DNA of 64,000 nucleotides, taken from positions 62,001 through 126,000 of the forward strand of contig CAVQRC010000014.1 in assembly GCA_963715045.1 (NCBI GenBank). Direction: 5' to 3'. The notes below the pieces were generated by a model. It was given only the letters and a program-made list of their open reading frames with translations, did not search any database and was not told the origin of the DNA. This stretch comes from CAVQRC01 sp963715045. Lineage in GTDB: Bacteria; Planctomycetota; Planctomycetia; Pirellulales; Lacipirellulaceae. Position 1 is the first letter of the stretch, and every line of letters begins with the position of its first letter. Of this stretch, positions 28,242 to 36,682 are shown in pieces. The position numbers and the translations under genes were made by a program.

Positions 28242-28745
28242 ATGACCAATTTACAGCTCGACCCGAAGTACCAGGAATTGCTCAATCGGCCACTAGGAAG
28301 CGTGACGATATTCGAGATAGCGCAGCTACTTGGCCAACAACCACCGAGCGTGTTTCAAATGCAAGAGTGGCACAATGGAGATGAGGAATACCAAGATGCT
28401 CTGAACCAAGCGCAGAAACTTAATAGGGTTATGTTCGCTCTCTTTACGGCTCCCGCATGGTGTTCCCCTTGTGCAAATCTTGAAAAGGAGGTTATTGGCA
28501 CAAACGTTTTTCAAAACTGGGCCAATCAGAAAGTGATTCTGCTTAAACTTGATTTCTCGAACCCTCCGGATGAGGGTCTCAAGCAGCTCGCGACAAAACA
28601 TCAAGTGTCGGGATACCCAACTGCATTGGGACTTAATCCCGATGGTTCTGAGCGCGGGCGGTTAGCAGGTTACTCCCTCGGCACGGGACCACAAATCTGG
28701 CTCAGCCAATTTGAAACAAATACGAAGATGAATATCTCGCCTTGA
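28242..28745 (+). CDS. Thioredoxin-fold protein, AT-rich
   Basis: 167 residues from ATG 28242, preceded by AGGAG. The core FALFTAPAWCSPCANLEKEV carries the CxxC active site; the later HQVSGYPTALGLNPDGSE has the cis-proline region of thioredoxin-like folds, near the DsbD-gamma/thioredoxin_7 style. There is no signal peptide, so it is probably cytoplasmic, although the ~45-residue N-terminal extension is uncharacterised. Base composition is visibly more AT-rich than the neighbours, and it lies beside an IS66-type remnant. Both suggest acquisition by transfer. Confidence 0.75.
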   Translation: MTNLQLDPKYQELLNRPLGSVTIFEIAQLLGQQPPSVFQMQEWHNGDEEYQDALNQAQKLNRVMFALFTAPAWCSPCANLEKEVIGTNVFQNWANQKVILLKLDFSNPPDEGLKQLATKHQVSGYPTALGLNPDGSERGRLAGYSLGTGPQIWLSQFETNTKMNISP

Positions 28746-28937
28746 TATGAGTTCATACGGATCGATCCCGTCGAACCGCCGTGATGCAGTTGGGCTAAAG
28801 TCCAGCCGAATCTGCGGCTTCATCGTCTTCTTCGTCCCACGCCAGTTCGCGAGTCATCGCAATGCACGAGAGGCTAACACGGCTGAAAATAGAGTGCCAA
28901 GGGTGGCGCGTCCTACGTCGGCCAGGATCTCCGGCAA

Positions 28938-29232
28938 TTGCGGTCGGTCACATCGACGTCACATCGCCCCAGCGCAATTCGGCAAAGGCACCGTTACGCC
29001 CCTGGTTCAGGTGACTGTTTGGTTCGCTTTGCATCTCCACAGACGCATGTGGCGCCCTCACGGCAGGAGGGCCCGGCGCTCGAGAGCGGCGTCATCGGTT
29101 ATCGCGTCGCAAGTATCCCTGAGCCAAGTTCGCTGCTGTTGGGAGCATTGGGCGACGTTAGGACTCTTCCCCTGGAGACGACGGTGCGCCCGCCCTGGTC
29201 GCGAATGCGCCATGTGGGACAGGACCGCTTGA
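28938..29232 (+). pseudogene. Decayed PEP-CTERM protein (C-terminal part)
   Basis: The frame ending GVIGYRVASIPEPSSLLLGAL has a clear PEP-CTERM start. Removing one G from the GGG near 29,152 continues it as ATLGLFPWRRRCARP, giving the full Pro-Glu-Pro, hydrophobic and basic anchor. Upstream, only a short in-frame stretch without a recognisable signal peptide or start remains. It is either the tail of a degraded gene or a gene obscured by indels. Confidence 0.5.
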
Positions 29233-29621
29233 CATGAAATGCCCCACGCGGCTGTCTTTCCGCACTCTAGCACGGCGTGATTCCTTGGGGGACCCAATGC
29301 ACATGGACCGCCGCGAAGACTGGAACGTCGGTCATCAGATTGGTGTCACGAGAGTCCCATTCTTGGCCGCAGCCCGATCGCTGGTGTAGCTCACGGCGGC
29401 GTGTCACACACCCGCACTTCGCGTACTGCAGAGTCCCGTCGAGGTCTGACGCCCGTGAATCGCCGAGTCTGGCACGCGGATTGCCTCGATAGATGCCGCT
29501 CGAAAGAGGATGCGACCCATGCGTTTCTCTCTGCACGGCAATGAGCGGCTTCGCACATTTGTTGTTGCTTAGTCGCACACGTTAGTCGACGAAATCCACT
29601 TTGCCTGATGGAGAAGATAAA
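29233..29621. other. Intergenic, nothing recognised
   Basis: 389 bases with no supported gene on either strand. It separates two decayed PEP-CTERM-type genes and may be eroded coding sequence. Confidence 0.35.
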
Positions 29622-29927
29622 ATGGAAACAAGAATTGGACGGAACCGAGTGGTCGCCATAGTTCTCCATGTTCTTCTCGCAGAAATGTTGCTCTGTGCGA
29701 CATCCGACATATTCGCTGACTCATTTGGCAGCGGAGCCAATCAGTTCGACATCGAGTTCGTCGCCATCGGCGACCCTAACAACCCGGACGACACGACGGG
29801 CAATCCCAACCCGGCCGGTAAGGTCAAATAACTCTATCGGATGGGTAAGTTTGAAATCAGCCGGAACTATGATTACCACAGGTCCTCTAGGCCGTTGGAC
29901 TCGAGCGATCGCCCACAGAGACGTTAA
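29622..29927 (+). pseudogene. N-terminal fragment of secreted formylglycine-generating-enzyme-like (SUMF1) protein
   Basis: ATG 29622 follows GGAGAAG at 7 bases. A signal peptide (VVAIVLHVLLAEMLLCATS) leads into FGSGANQFDIEFVAIGDP, then DDTTGNPNPAGKV, the opening of planctomycete SUMF1-type proteins that often end in PEP-CTERM. TAA at 29,829-29,831 interrupts, yet the same frame continues LYRMGKFEISRN, the next conserved block. After that the similarity stops, and the frame ends at 29,927. The catalytic domain is absent. This is a truncated gene, not merely a sequencing stop. Confidence 0.6.
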
Positions 29928-29973
29928 GCCGCCGCAAACGCGATCCGGCGTTTCGAGCTCGCGTCTTGACCGC

Positions 29974-30240
29974 TTACGAGTACGCCTGCGCGGTGTGCGG
30001 CTTCGATGTGCGGTTGGGTAGCCACCTGACTTCGATCAGTTCGGCGATGATCACGATATAGGAGAACGCCGGGAAGTAGGCCCCAAAACCCTCCCGCTCG
30101 ACGTGGATGTCGCCGGGCCGCTTGCCGAGCTACGGGATCGAAGTGACGAATAGCCAGGCGACGCCGAGTCTGAGGATGAGCAGCCCGGCGACCAAGAGGA
30201 GCGAGCCCGGAGCTTCCGCTCCCAGCCCCACGGCAGCGGC
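29974..30240 (-). pseudogene. DUF2905-like small membrane protein with nonsense codon
   Basis: Read leftward, one frame gives SLLLVAGLLILRLGVAWLF, VTSIP, an in-frame TAG, then LGKRPGDIHVEREGFGAYFP and a second hydrophobic stretch, ending TAA at 29,974. DUF2905 proteins are ~70 residues with a membrane segment, the motif LG-x-LPGDI-x-x-x-RE-x-F-x-x-YFP and a second membrane segment. The stop falls where Trp (TGG) is usual. No start codon is visible upstream, so the gene is probably decayed, unless two base errors are involved. Confidence 0.45.
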
Positions 30241-30885
30241 ACCATGCTCCGGTCCATCGCCCAGAGAGCCCGCCGGCGTCGAATGCTTGGGTGTGTCCGC
30301 ATGGACGTGGCGACGTTGTGGGCCACGCTCCGGCGGGTGAACTCCTCGGAGCGAGTGGGCCGGTGCTCAGCGCTAACCAAACGCTGGTCGTCAAGCCACG
30401 ACGAATGGGACCCACTCCAGGCGGTCAGAAGCAGGAGGAACTGCTGTCCGTCGTGTACACCGCCGGCAGTTCGTGGCTGCCCTTCGCGACACAGGTCGGT
30501 TCGACATTGGTCGTCTACGGCAATCGCGGCGAGGGCTGCCACCCGACCGCCTCGCGCCACCAAACTGACGACGCTACAACTGCACTTTGTCGCGAGATTG
30601 CCGTTTCTAGGGGAGTAACAGAGGCACCTGCAGGAGTGCGTCTTGGCGCGCAGGGCGTGAACACCCCCGCGCGCTTTGGGGCACGAGGTGAACGCGGCAG
30701 GCGAATGTGACCGAGCCATTCACGCTGGGTGCCGGTATGCTTGAGCGGACCGGTGGTGTACATTTATGCGCTATCTCCCGTGTACTGACGTGCTTGTCAA
30801 CGTGTCCGGCAATTGCGGGCCGAAGAATTTGTCATTTGTCATTTTTCACAGGTCATTTGTCATATTTTTCCTTGAGATTGACGGT
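30241..30885. other. Intergenic with no supported gene
   Basis: 645 bases upstream of the four-helix-bundle gene. A forward frame at 30,291-30,710 has protein-like stretches (QKQEELLSVVYTAGSSWLP), but it has no family match I know and no ribosome-binding site. I do not call it. The last 60 bases hold the AT-rich word repeat described separately. Confidence 0.35.
30825..30870. repeat. Left AT-rich word repeat (TTTGTCATT) flanking four-helix-bundle gene
   Basis: The segment contains ATTTGTCATTTGTCATTT, then GGTCATTTGTCATATT. Its reverse complement, imperfect, lies just after the gene at 31,245-31,288. It is strongly AT-rich against a high-GC background. Confidence 0.75.
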
Positions 30886-31251
30886 ATGGGTGAAGTGACG
30901 GCCAATGCCATTGAAGCACGGCTGATTGGTTTTGCGGTACGCATCATCAAGCTGGCGGATGCATTACCCGAAACGCTGGCTGGCAAGCACATTGCGAGAC
31001 AACTGCTCCGTTCAGGGATGTCACCAGCACCGAACTACGCCGAAGCTCGTGGTGCCGAAAGCAATGCCGATTTCATCCACAAACTGAAAATCGCACTTAA
31101 GGAGCTCAACGAAAGCTGCGTATGGCTGCGTGTGATTTGCGAGGCAGACCTCATGAAAGTGGAACGAATTGAATCCCTCGTCGACGAGAACCAGCAACTG
31201 TGCCGCATCCTTAACGCTTCGATTACAACGTCAAAGCGTAAACCAAAATGA
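30886..31251 (+). CDS. Four-helix-bundle protein (23S rRNA intervening-sequence protein family)
   Basis: 121 residues from ATG 30886. The length and pattern fit the family: an N-terminal helix (LIGFAVRIIKLADALPETL), GKHIARQLLRSGMSPAPNYAEARGAES with the conserved RSG-x-S/x-x-x-NYAEA block, KLKIALKELNESCVWL and the last helix LVDENQQLCRILNASITT. Members occur in 23S rRNA intervening sequences and as scattered chromosomal copies; they form pentameric bundles of unknown function. Here the gene is not in an rRNA operon, and it is bounded by inverted AT-rich word repeats, the right one overlapping its stop. Composition is more AT-rich than surroundings. It may be a mobile cassette. Confidence 0.88.
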   Translation: MGEVTANAIEARLIGFAVRIIKLADALPETLAGKHIARQLLRSGMSPAPNYAEARGAESNADFIHKLKIALKELNESCVWLRVICEADLMKVERIESLVDENQQLCRILNASITTSKRKPK

Positions 31252-31288
31252 CAATTGAAATATGACGAATGAAAAATGACAAATCTTA
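31245..31288. repeat. Right AT-rich word repeat, inverted relative to left copy
   Basis: It reads AAAATGACAATTGAAA, then TATGACGAATG and AAAAATGACAAATCTT. The reverse complement (AGATTTGTCATTTTTC) matches the start of the left repeat at 30,825. The stop TGA of the four-helix-bundle gene lies inside it. Confidence 0.75.
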
Positions 31289-32156
31289 CGGCGGCGGTGG
31301 GAAAAGCGGCTGCCGGGCCTGGTTTGCTTCGATGCAGAGGCGAAATCGACCTCGGAAGCTTAGACGGCGGCGCGACGGCCACCAAAAGCGGCACCTGACG
31401 CCAGCGCGAGGCCGGGTGCCCGCTACCGAAGGAGGGCGTGACCTGAGGCACTTTGCACGGAACTGAACTGCGGTCGGTACGGCCCGCCCTTGAGCGAATG
31501 TCGGCCCCGATGAAGGAATGAGCTTTCAGCCAGCCATCGCAGCGTTGGACTCAAACGGGCGGGGCGGGGTGGGGCGACAGTGACGCAAACGGACCGGCCG
31601 GAGAACCGCCCCTACTACCCCGCATCGCGGCAAAAGTCGTCCCCCGCGAGGACGATCTCCAATCTGCGTATTTGGCAACACCTTGCTGAAGGTGTGTCCA
31701 ATTATCCAGTCGGCCATCGGTCCCGACCCATCTACGACGTGTAAGCAACGGTGGGCCGTTGCTCGACCGCAATCTCTGGACCTGGTGGTTCACCCTCGTC
31801 GAGAGCCTAGTGGGTCACTCTCGCCGAGAGTGACGGGCGTCGCTTACCGCCTTGGCCAACCCGCACCTCACACCACCGCGAACGAGGCGACAGCTTCTGA
31901 TGGAGAATTCCGACTCCGCTGCCGTTTCCGAGTTTTCGACTCTGACATCTGGGTGGCGAAGTGCGAGTCTGACCCCGGCGCCTTAGCTCGTTTGCGGTAG
32001 AATCTCCGGCAATGAAACGAGAACTGGTCCAACCCGCTCCAAGGGTGTTGGAATGGCTGCTGTGTACGCAAAAAATACGCGGCGTGGGCTGTTCCATATC
32101 TCGACAGACGATTCGCTGGCGACAGCAGCCCCAACAAGACTGAGTGAGGCCTAGCC
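31289..32156. other. Long intergenic region with small hairpins, no gene
   Basis: About 870 bases without a supported gene. It contains a G-rich run (GGGCGGGGCGGGGTGGGG) at about 31,558-31,576 and a CAACGG-TGGG-CCGTTG hairpin near 31,748, as well as the strong palindrome at 31,815. TAGAAT at 31,998-32,003 could be a -10 element for the GH2 gene, but no -35 is evident. Confidence 0.4.
31815..31833. repeat. Near-perfect palindrome TCACTCTCG-C-CGAGAGTGA
   Basis: Nine-base arms with a single-base centre. A partial relative (ACCCTCGTCGAGAG) lies 25 bases upstream. It could be an operator-like site or a REP-type unit; no T-run follows, so it is not a classical terminator. Confidence 0.6.
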
Positions 32157-34001
32157 ATGAGTTGCTCAACACGATTCTTCGCAACGGCAGGGGCGACCCT
32201 GATTTGCCTGAGTTTCGCCGCCGCCGCCGACCCGCCGACGCGACCTCCGCAGAGACCGTTTCGATCGGAGCTGATCACGAAGTGGGGCGCGGAAGTGAAT
32301 CCAGAGAATGCATGGACCGAGTATCCGCGACCGCAGTTGGTGCGGGATCAGTGGCAGAATCTCAATGGACTCTGGGAGTACGCGATTACGGGTCGCGAGC
32401 AGACTGCACTTCCACAGGACTGGGAGGGCCGGATTCTCGTACCGTTCTGTCTCGAGTCGAAGCTCGGCAACGTCCAGCGGTTGCTCGATCCCACCGAGGT
32501 GCTGTGGTATCGCCGAAGCTTCACGCCGGCGGCACGGGATGGCACACGAACACGACTGAATTTCGAAGCCGTCGACTATCGATGCGAGGTATTCGTCAAC
32601 GGAATCGCGGTCGGCAGGCATCAGGGTGGCAACACGCCGTTCTCATTCGATGTGACCGATGCTCTGCGCGCTGGCGAGAACGAAGTGGTCGTTCGTGTCG
32701 AGGATAAGACCGAGGGCTGGCAACTTCACGGAAAGCAGGTGCTGGCACCGCGCGGGATCTGGTACACGCGGGTATCAGGCATCTGGCAGACCGTGTGGCT
32801 GGAGCAAGTCGGCCCCAGTCACATCGCCGACCTGACCATTCACACCGATGCCGCGACCGGCTCAATCACGATCCGGCCGGAGATCGCAGGACCGGACACC
32901 GGCCACCTGGTTCACCTGGTCGTTTCCGAGGCTGGCAAACCGGTCGCCGAGGCGACCGGGCAACCCGACGAGCTGTCCGTGACCATCGGGGATGCGAAAT
33001 TGTGGTCGCCCGATTCACCGCACCTGTATGGGCTGGCCGTCGAGCTGCTGGACGCGGGGCAGGGCACTGTGCTCGACCGGGTGGCTTCCTATGCGGGCAT
33101 TCGCTCGGTGGGAAAGACGCGGGATGCCGAAGGCCACCTGCGGATGACTCTCAACGGCGAGGTTCGCTTTCACTGGGGACCGCTCGATCAGGGCTGGTGG
33201 CCGGACGGGCTCCTCACCCCGCCGTCCGACGAAGCGATGGTGTTCGATATCGAGTTCCTCAAGTCGGCCGGTTTCAACACGATTCGAAAGCACATCAAGG
33301 TCGAGCCACGCCGTTACTACTACCACTGCGATCGACTCGGGATGATGATCTGGCAGGACCAGGTAAGCGCGGGCCACAATCCTCCCTGGACGCGGCTCAA
33401 GCCGGAACCTCAGGATGCCGACTGGCCCGATGGGCACCACGACCAGTTCATGCGGGAGCTCGAACGGATGATCGACACGCTCGAGAACCATCCCGCGATC
33501 GTGGTGTGGGTGCCGTTCAACGAAGCGTGGGGACAGCATCGAACGGTCGAGGTCGGCGAATGGATCCGTCACCGCGACTCGACGCGACTCGTAAACATCG
33601 CCAGCGGGGGGAACTTCTGGCCCGTCGGAGAGATCGTCGATCACCACAGCTATCCACTCCCTGAGTTCCCTCTTAACCCGCAGCGATTCGGCGATTTCGT
33701 CAAGGTCGTTGGCGAGTTCGGCGGACACGGCTACCCGGTGAAGGGGCACCTGTGGGACGCCAAGCGAGATAATTGGGGTTACGGTGGCTTGCCCAAGGAT
33801 AAGGCCGAGTATCGCCAACGATACGTCACGTCGCTGGAAAAGCTCGTGGAACTGCAGCAGCAAGGCATCGCCGCGGGCATCTACACCCAGACAACCGATG
33901 TCGAGGGCGAGATCAACGGCCTGATGACCTACGATCGCCAAGTCATCAAGATTCCCGCGAGAGAACTGGCCGAACTCCACCAGCGGCTGTTTGCGGAGTG
34001 A
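32157..34001 (+). CDS. Secreted glycoside hydrolase family 2 protein (beta-galactosidase/glucuronidase-like)
   Basis: 614 residues from ATG 32157. A signal peptide (FFATAGATLICLSFAAAADP) precedes the GH2 sugar-binding jelly-roll (about 60-200: WQNLNGLWEYAI, VLWYRRSFTP, NFEAVDYRCEVFVNG), an Ig-like domain (about 215-300) and a TIM barrel. The expected acid/base is Glu456 in VPFNEAWG, the nucleophile Glu520 in VVGEFGG; FNTIRKHIKVEP and YYYHCDRLGMMIWQD are also family-typical. It should cleave non-reducing beta-galactosides or related glycosides outside the cytoplasm. It is shorter than LacZ and lacks its last domain, which is normal for secreted GH2 subfamilies. The gene stands alone between accessory regions. 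Confidence 0.9.
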   Translation: MSCSTRFFATAGATLICLSFAAAADPPTRPPQRPFRSELITKWGAEVNPENAWTEYPRPQLVRDQWQNLNGLWEYAITGREQTALPQDWEGRILVPFCLESKLGNVQRLLDPTEVLWYRRSFTPAARDGTRTRLNFEAVDYRCEVFVNGIAVGRHQGGNTPFSFDVTDALRAGENEVVVRVEDKTEGWQLHGKQVLAPRGIWYTRVSGIWQTVWLEQVGPSHIADLTIHTDAATGSITIRPEIAGPDTGHLVHLVVSEAGKPVAEATGQPDELSVTIGDAKLWSPDSPHLYGLAVELLDAGQGTVLDRVASYAGIRSVGKTRDAEGHLRMTLNGEVRFHWGPLDQGWWPDGLLTPPSDEAMVFDIEFLKSAGFNTIRKHIKVEPRRYYYHCDRLGMMIWQDQVSAGHNPPWTRLKPEPQDADWPDGHHDQFMRELERMIDTLENHPAIVVWVPFNEAWGQHRTVEVGEWIRHRDSTRLVNIASGGNFWPVGEIVDHHSYPLPEFPLNPQRFGDFVKVVGEFGGHGYPVKGHLWDAKRDNWGYGGLPKDKAEYRQRYVTSLEKLVELQQQGIAAGIYTQTTDVEGEINGLMTYDRQVIKIPARELAELHQRLFAE

Positions 34002-34024
34002 AGAGACACGCTGAAGAATGTGAC

Positions 34025-34104
34025 TGCGTGTTTGAGATTTGGTTCTTTTGTATTGAGATTTGTTTGTGATTTGGTGCTTGTGATTTGTGATTTAGTCCGC
34101 GCGT
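34025..34104. repeat. AT-rich word string (GAGATTTG / GTGATTTG) downstream of GH2 gene
   Basis: Repeated words built on GATTTG: GAGATTTGGTTC, GAGATTTGTTTGTG, GATTTGGTGCTTG and TGATTTGTGATTTAG. It is strongly AT-rich and non-coding, and recalls the TTTGTCATT words around the four-helix-bundle gene and the TTAGTC words near 2,655. Confidence 0.65.
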
Positions 34105-34204
34105 TGAGAGTCTCCATTTGCAAATGGTGATTTCGGAATCGAGGGGCGGCCGTATCAGCGAACCACTTTGGATGCGGCTTCGCGGCTAACGGCCTCCAAC
34201 CGCC

Positions 34205-35482
34205 TCAGGGATACGGGCTGGACGTCAATTCAGGGTGCGGCGCATGCGGGTAATCGACCGGCTTGTAGTGGATTGCCAGTTCGGGGGTGATCAGCTTCCG
34301 GTGGCCCTCGTGCCGGGACGTGAGCACGCGATCCAGAATGCCGCTGGTCAGCAGGGAACGCTCGACGGGATAGCTCGGTTGCCCGGTGTGAATCATCCGC
34401 TCGATGGCTTTCAACAGATAGGCAAAGTGCGGGTACTTGGGTTCGGGACGCTCTTCGAACCGCGTCGCGAGGGGAGTAGCGTGCCCCTTCAGTTTGATGG
34501 CTGCCGAGATGCCTCGGGAATATTTCGGCAGCATCAATACGGTGCCGAGGAGTCCGTCCGTGTACTTGAACAGGAACAGCGCCGAGTCTTCGCCGGCTCG
34601 CAAGTCGGACCGGGGTTGATGCGGCGTGACGCTGAGGGCGGCCTCGAGCAGATCCTGCTGTACGATCCCTTGATCGACGGCTTGCCACATCGCATCTCCT
34701 TCGAGGCACTGCACCCACTCGACGCCCGACTCGCCGCCTCGGCGGCGTTCGACCAGGCATTGAAAACAGTCGAGGGTGTGACTGCCGTAGATGTCGAGGC
34801 CTGAGTAACCGATCCCGAGTGCGGCCTCGATCTCACAGCCCATCGGCACGGTGATCTCCGGCAGCCGAAAGCTGACCGGTAGCGAAGACCCCGCCATGAA
34901 CGGCACCTTCATCGCGCGTGCGCGGTCGACCATCCACCTGGCGTCCGTCCACGCAGGTCCCAGGTGCTTATCGTTGAAGACTGGCACGACCCGCCCGTAC
35001 TTGGCGAAGGTATCGGTGATCTCCGCGAAGAACCGGCGGCGAGGATAGAGGTGCTGTCCCTTTTCGTTCCAGGGGTAGTCGCCATGCTCACCGATACTGA
35101 TGACGCCATCGACGGGAACTCGATCACTGCCAACGGTGACGGCCCCTTCGATCGTGTCGAAGATCGGCACCCCGTACCGGGCAGCCAGCGATCGGGCCAG
35201 ATCCCCCTCGCCGAACTGGTCCACGTACATGGACGCGAGCCTCAGTGCCGGGCCGGGACCACCGTCCTGTCGCCAGCCTTCGAGGATTTTCCCGATCAGC
35301 ACGTCCGCGTGGAGGCCCTCGCGGTACGCCGTGACGACGGCCGCCACCGACTTGGGCTCGATTTTCTCTGACGCACCGTGCGGTTCCTGCCCGTTTGCCG
35401 AGCTCAGCCCGAATGCCAGCATCGTCGTTGCAGACAGCGAATCCAGGCACTCACGCCGGGTGACAGTGCGTTCTTCAATCAT
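34205..35482 (-). CDS. Secreted protein of unknown family, Tat-type leader
   Basis: 425 residues from ATG 35482; a longer upstream frame exists, but this Met directly precedes a leader. The N-terminus TVTRRECLDSLSATTMLAFG resembles a twin-arginine signal, ending near SANGQEP. The mature part starts SVAAVVTAYREGLHADVLIG and contains GVISIGEHGDYPWNEKGQ, RRRFFAEITDTFAKYGRVVP and FNDKHLGPAW; the order and spacing recall proteins with a Rossmann-like N-terminus, but there is no cofactor motif. It looks like a recurrent planctomycete secreted family with unassigned function. It has no operon partner, and upstream is a 403-bp divergent region shared with a PEP-CTERM gene. Confidence 0.7.
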   Translation of the reverse strand: MIEERTVTRRECLDSLSATTMLAFGLSSANGQEPHGASEKIEPKSVAAVVTAYREGLHADVLIGKILEGWRQDGGPGPALRLASMYVDQFGEGDLARSLAARYGVPIFDTIEGAVTVGSDRVPVDGVISIGEHGDYPWNEKGQHLYPRRRFFAEITDTFAKYGRVVPVFNDKHLGPAWTDARWMVDRARAMKVPFMAGSSLPVSFRLPEITVPMGCEIEAALGIGYSGLDIYGSHTLDCFQCLVERRRGGESGVEWVQCLEGDAMWQAVDQGIVQQDLLEAALSVTPHQPRSDLRAGEDSALFLFKYTDGLLGTVLMLPKYSRGISAAIKLKGHATPLATRFEERPEPKYPHFAYLLKAIERMIHTGQPSYPVERSLLTSGILDRVLTSRHEGHRKLITPELAIHYKPVDYPHAPHPELTSSPYP

Positions 35483-35885
35483 GCGGGGCTCTCGGAGAAG
35501 GGCGTCTCGGCCGCGAAGTAGGGATTTGACCCGATTTTTGCAGAATAATCCTGCCAACATCCTCCCTGGGTCGCTAGTATCTGGATACCCGTGGGGGCGG
35601 GGAAAAGTTGGAACTGCACCATGATGACCGAGTTCTTGGCGCTTTGGCGAGTCAGGTGTGTGGCGAAGTTTGCAGAGCAGAGAGTCGATTGGTTTTCGCT
35701 GCTGCAACTCTGCCGTTTCACCACAGGCATGTTGATTGACGCAGATTGCGTCCGCCGATTGCCGAGTGTCTTCGCGAAGTGCGTGCAGTTGTCGTTTCTT
35801 TGCCTCCAGTTGATTGCAATGATGTAGTTGCTGAGATTTGAGGCCGAATTCTGTTCTTGGGCAATGGTGCCCGGAGGAAGAGCTA
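35483..35885. promoter_or_regulatory. Divergent intergenic region
   Basis: 403 bases between the leftward Tat-type gene and the rightward PEP-CTERM gene. Promoters for both are expected, but I cannot point to a convincing -35/-10 pair. GGAGGAAG at about 35,873-35,880 is a strong ribosome-binding site for the ATG at 35,886. Confidence 0.4.
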
Positions 35886-36524
35886 ATGATGTTACAGAAA
35901 TGCTTTGTGAGAGTTGCTGCAAGTCTGGCCGTGATGGCAGGCCTGACGCTGAATGCCGCGGCAGTCGAACTGGCCGTCAACGGCGACTTCGAGACCGGCG
36001 ATACGACCGGCTGGACGCTGCCTCAGGGCGCGGCGGGTGGACAGACCTGGGGCGTCACCAGTGACGCGGCCAGCGGTGCGTGGGCCGGAGAATTGTTTAA
36101 CGATGTCGAAGGCGCTGCGTGGCCAGTCAAACAGGCCAATATTGGCGTTGGCATTGTCCAGGCCAACCAGGCGATCACGATCTCCTTTGACGCCAAGGGC
36201 TCGGGTGAAGCAGGCGGAGTGGCGTTTGCCGAATTGTTTTCCGAACTGTCCGGCGGAGGCACTTCCGCGAGCGAACTCCTCGGCGGTGCACCGCTTGCCC
36301 TGGATCCCGACAACTACACAAAATTCGTCTACAACACGGTCACCGGCCCTGACGTTAGTGGTGGCGTGACGCTCCAGTTCAACGCTGCCACCGGCGCGAA
36401 CACGGGCAGCACCTCGACGCTGTTGATTGACAACGTGTCGGTCACGGTCATTCCCGAACCGGCTTCGTTCGCCGTGCTGGGCCTCGCGTCCCTGGCACTC
36501 GTTGGCCTGCGTCGTCGCCGTTAA
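35886..36524 (+). CDS. PEP-CTERM sorting domain protein with N-terminal carbohydrate-binding-like fold
   Basis: 212 residues from ATG 35886, 5 bases after GGAGGAAG. The signal peptide (FVRVAASLAVMAGLTLNAAA) is followed by VELAVNGDFETGDTTGWTLP, a typical beginning of jelly-roll domains in PEP-CTERM proteins. The C-terminus VIPEPASFAVLGLASLALVGLRRRR is split as PEP motif, membrane span and terminal Arg cluster, and ends exactly at the arginines. It should be exported, anchored, then processed by exosortase, and probably sits in the extracellular matrix. A strong terminator follows at 36,621. Confidence 0.92.
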   Translation: MMLQKCFVRVAASLAVMAGLTLNAAAVELAVNGDFETGDTTGWTLPQGAAGGQTWGVTSDAASGAWAGELFNDVEGAAWPVKQANIGVGIVQANQAITISFDAKGSGEAGGVAFAELFSELSGGGTSASELLGGAPLALDPDNYTKFVYNTVTGPDVSGGVTLQFNAATGANTGSTSTLLIDNVSVTVIPEPASFAVLGLASLALVGLRRRR

Positions 36525-36620
36525 AGTCGGTCAGAGAAACCAGCTTACTTCGGGAGCTATCAAGAGATCGGGGACGGACAGCCACCGGTCACCAAACTTG
36601 AGTGTGTATCTCGAGCACAT

Positions 36621-36663
36621 CAGGCCTCTGGGAGCAGATTGCTTCTCGAGGCCTGTTTCTTTT
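36621..36663 (+). terminator. Rho-independent terminator of PEP-CTERM gene
   Basis: CAGGCCTC and GAGGCCTG form an eight-base stem, with AGCA/TGCT pairing in the inner part, followed by TTTCTTTT. It lies about 100 bases after the stop at 36,524 and immediately before the first 750-bp element. Confidence 0.8.
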
Positions 36664-36682
36664 GGGGCCAGACCAGAGGCCT

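Noticed and set aside
30291..30710. Forward frame of 139 codons upstream of the four-helix-bundle gene
   Set aside because: Some protein-like stretches, but no ribosome-binding site, no family, and an overlapping reverse-strand DUF2905-like remnant makes the region look decayed.
31748..31833. Intrinsic terminator in the 31-kb gap
   Set aside because: The palindromes there are not followed by a T-run and lie far from any upstream gene end.
34205..35980. Longer 591-residue version of the Tat-type protein
   Set aside because: The extra N-terminus covers an intergenic region, and a clear leader begins at the Met encoded at 35,482.
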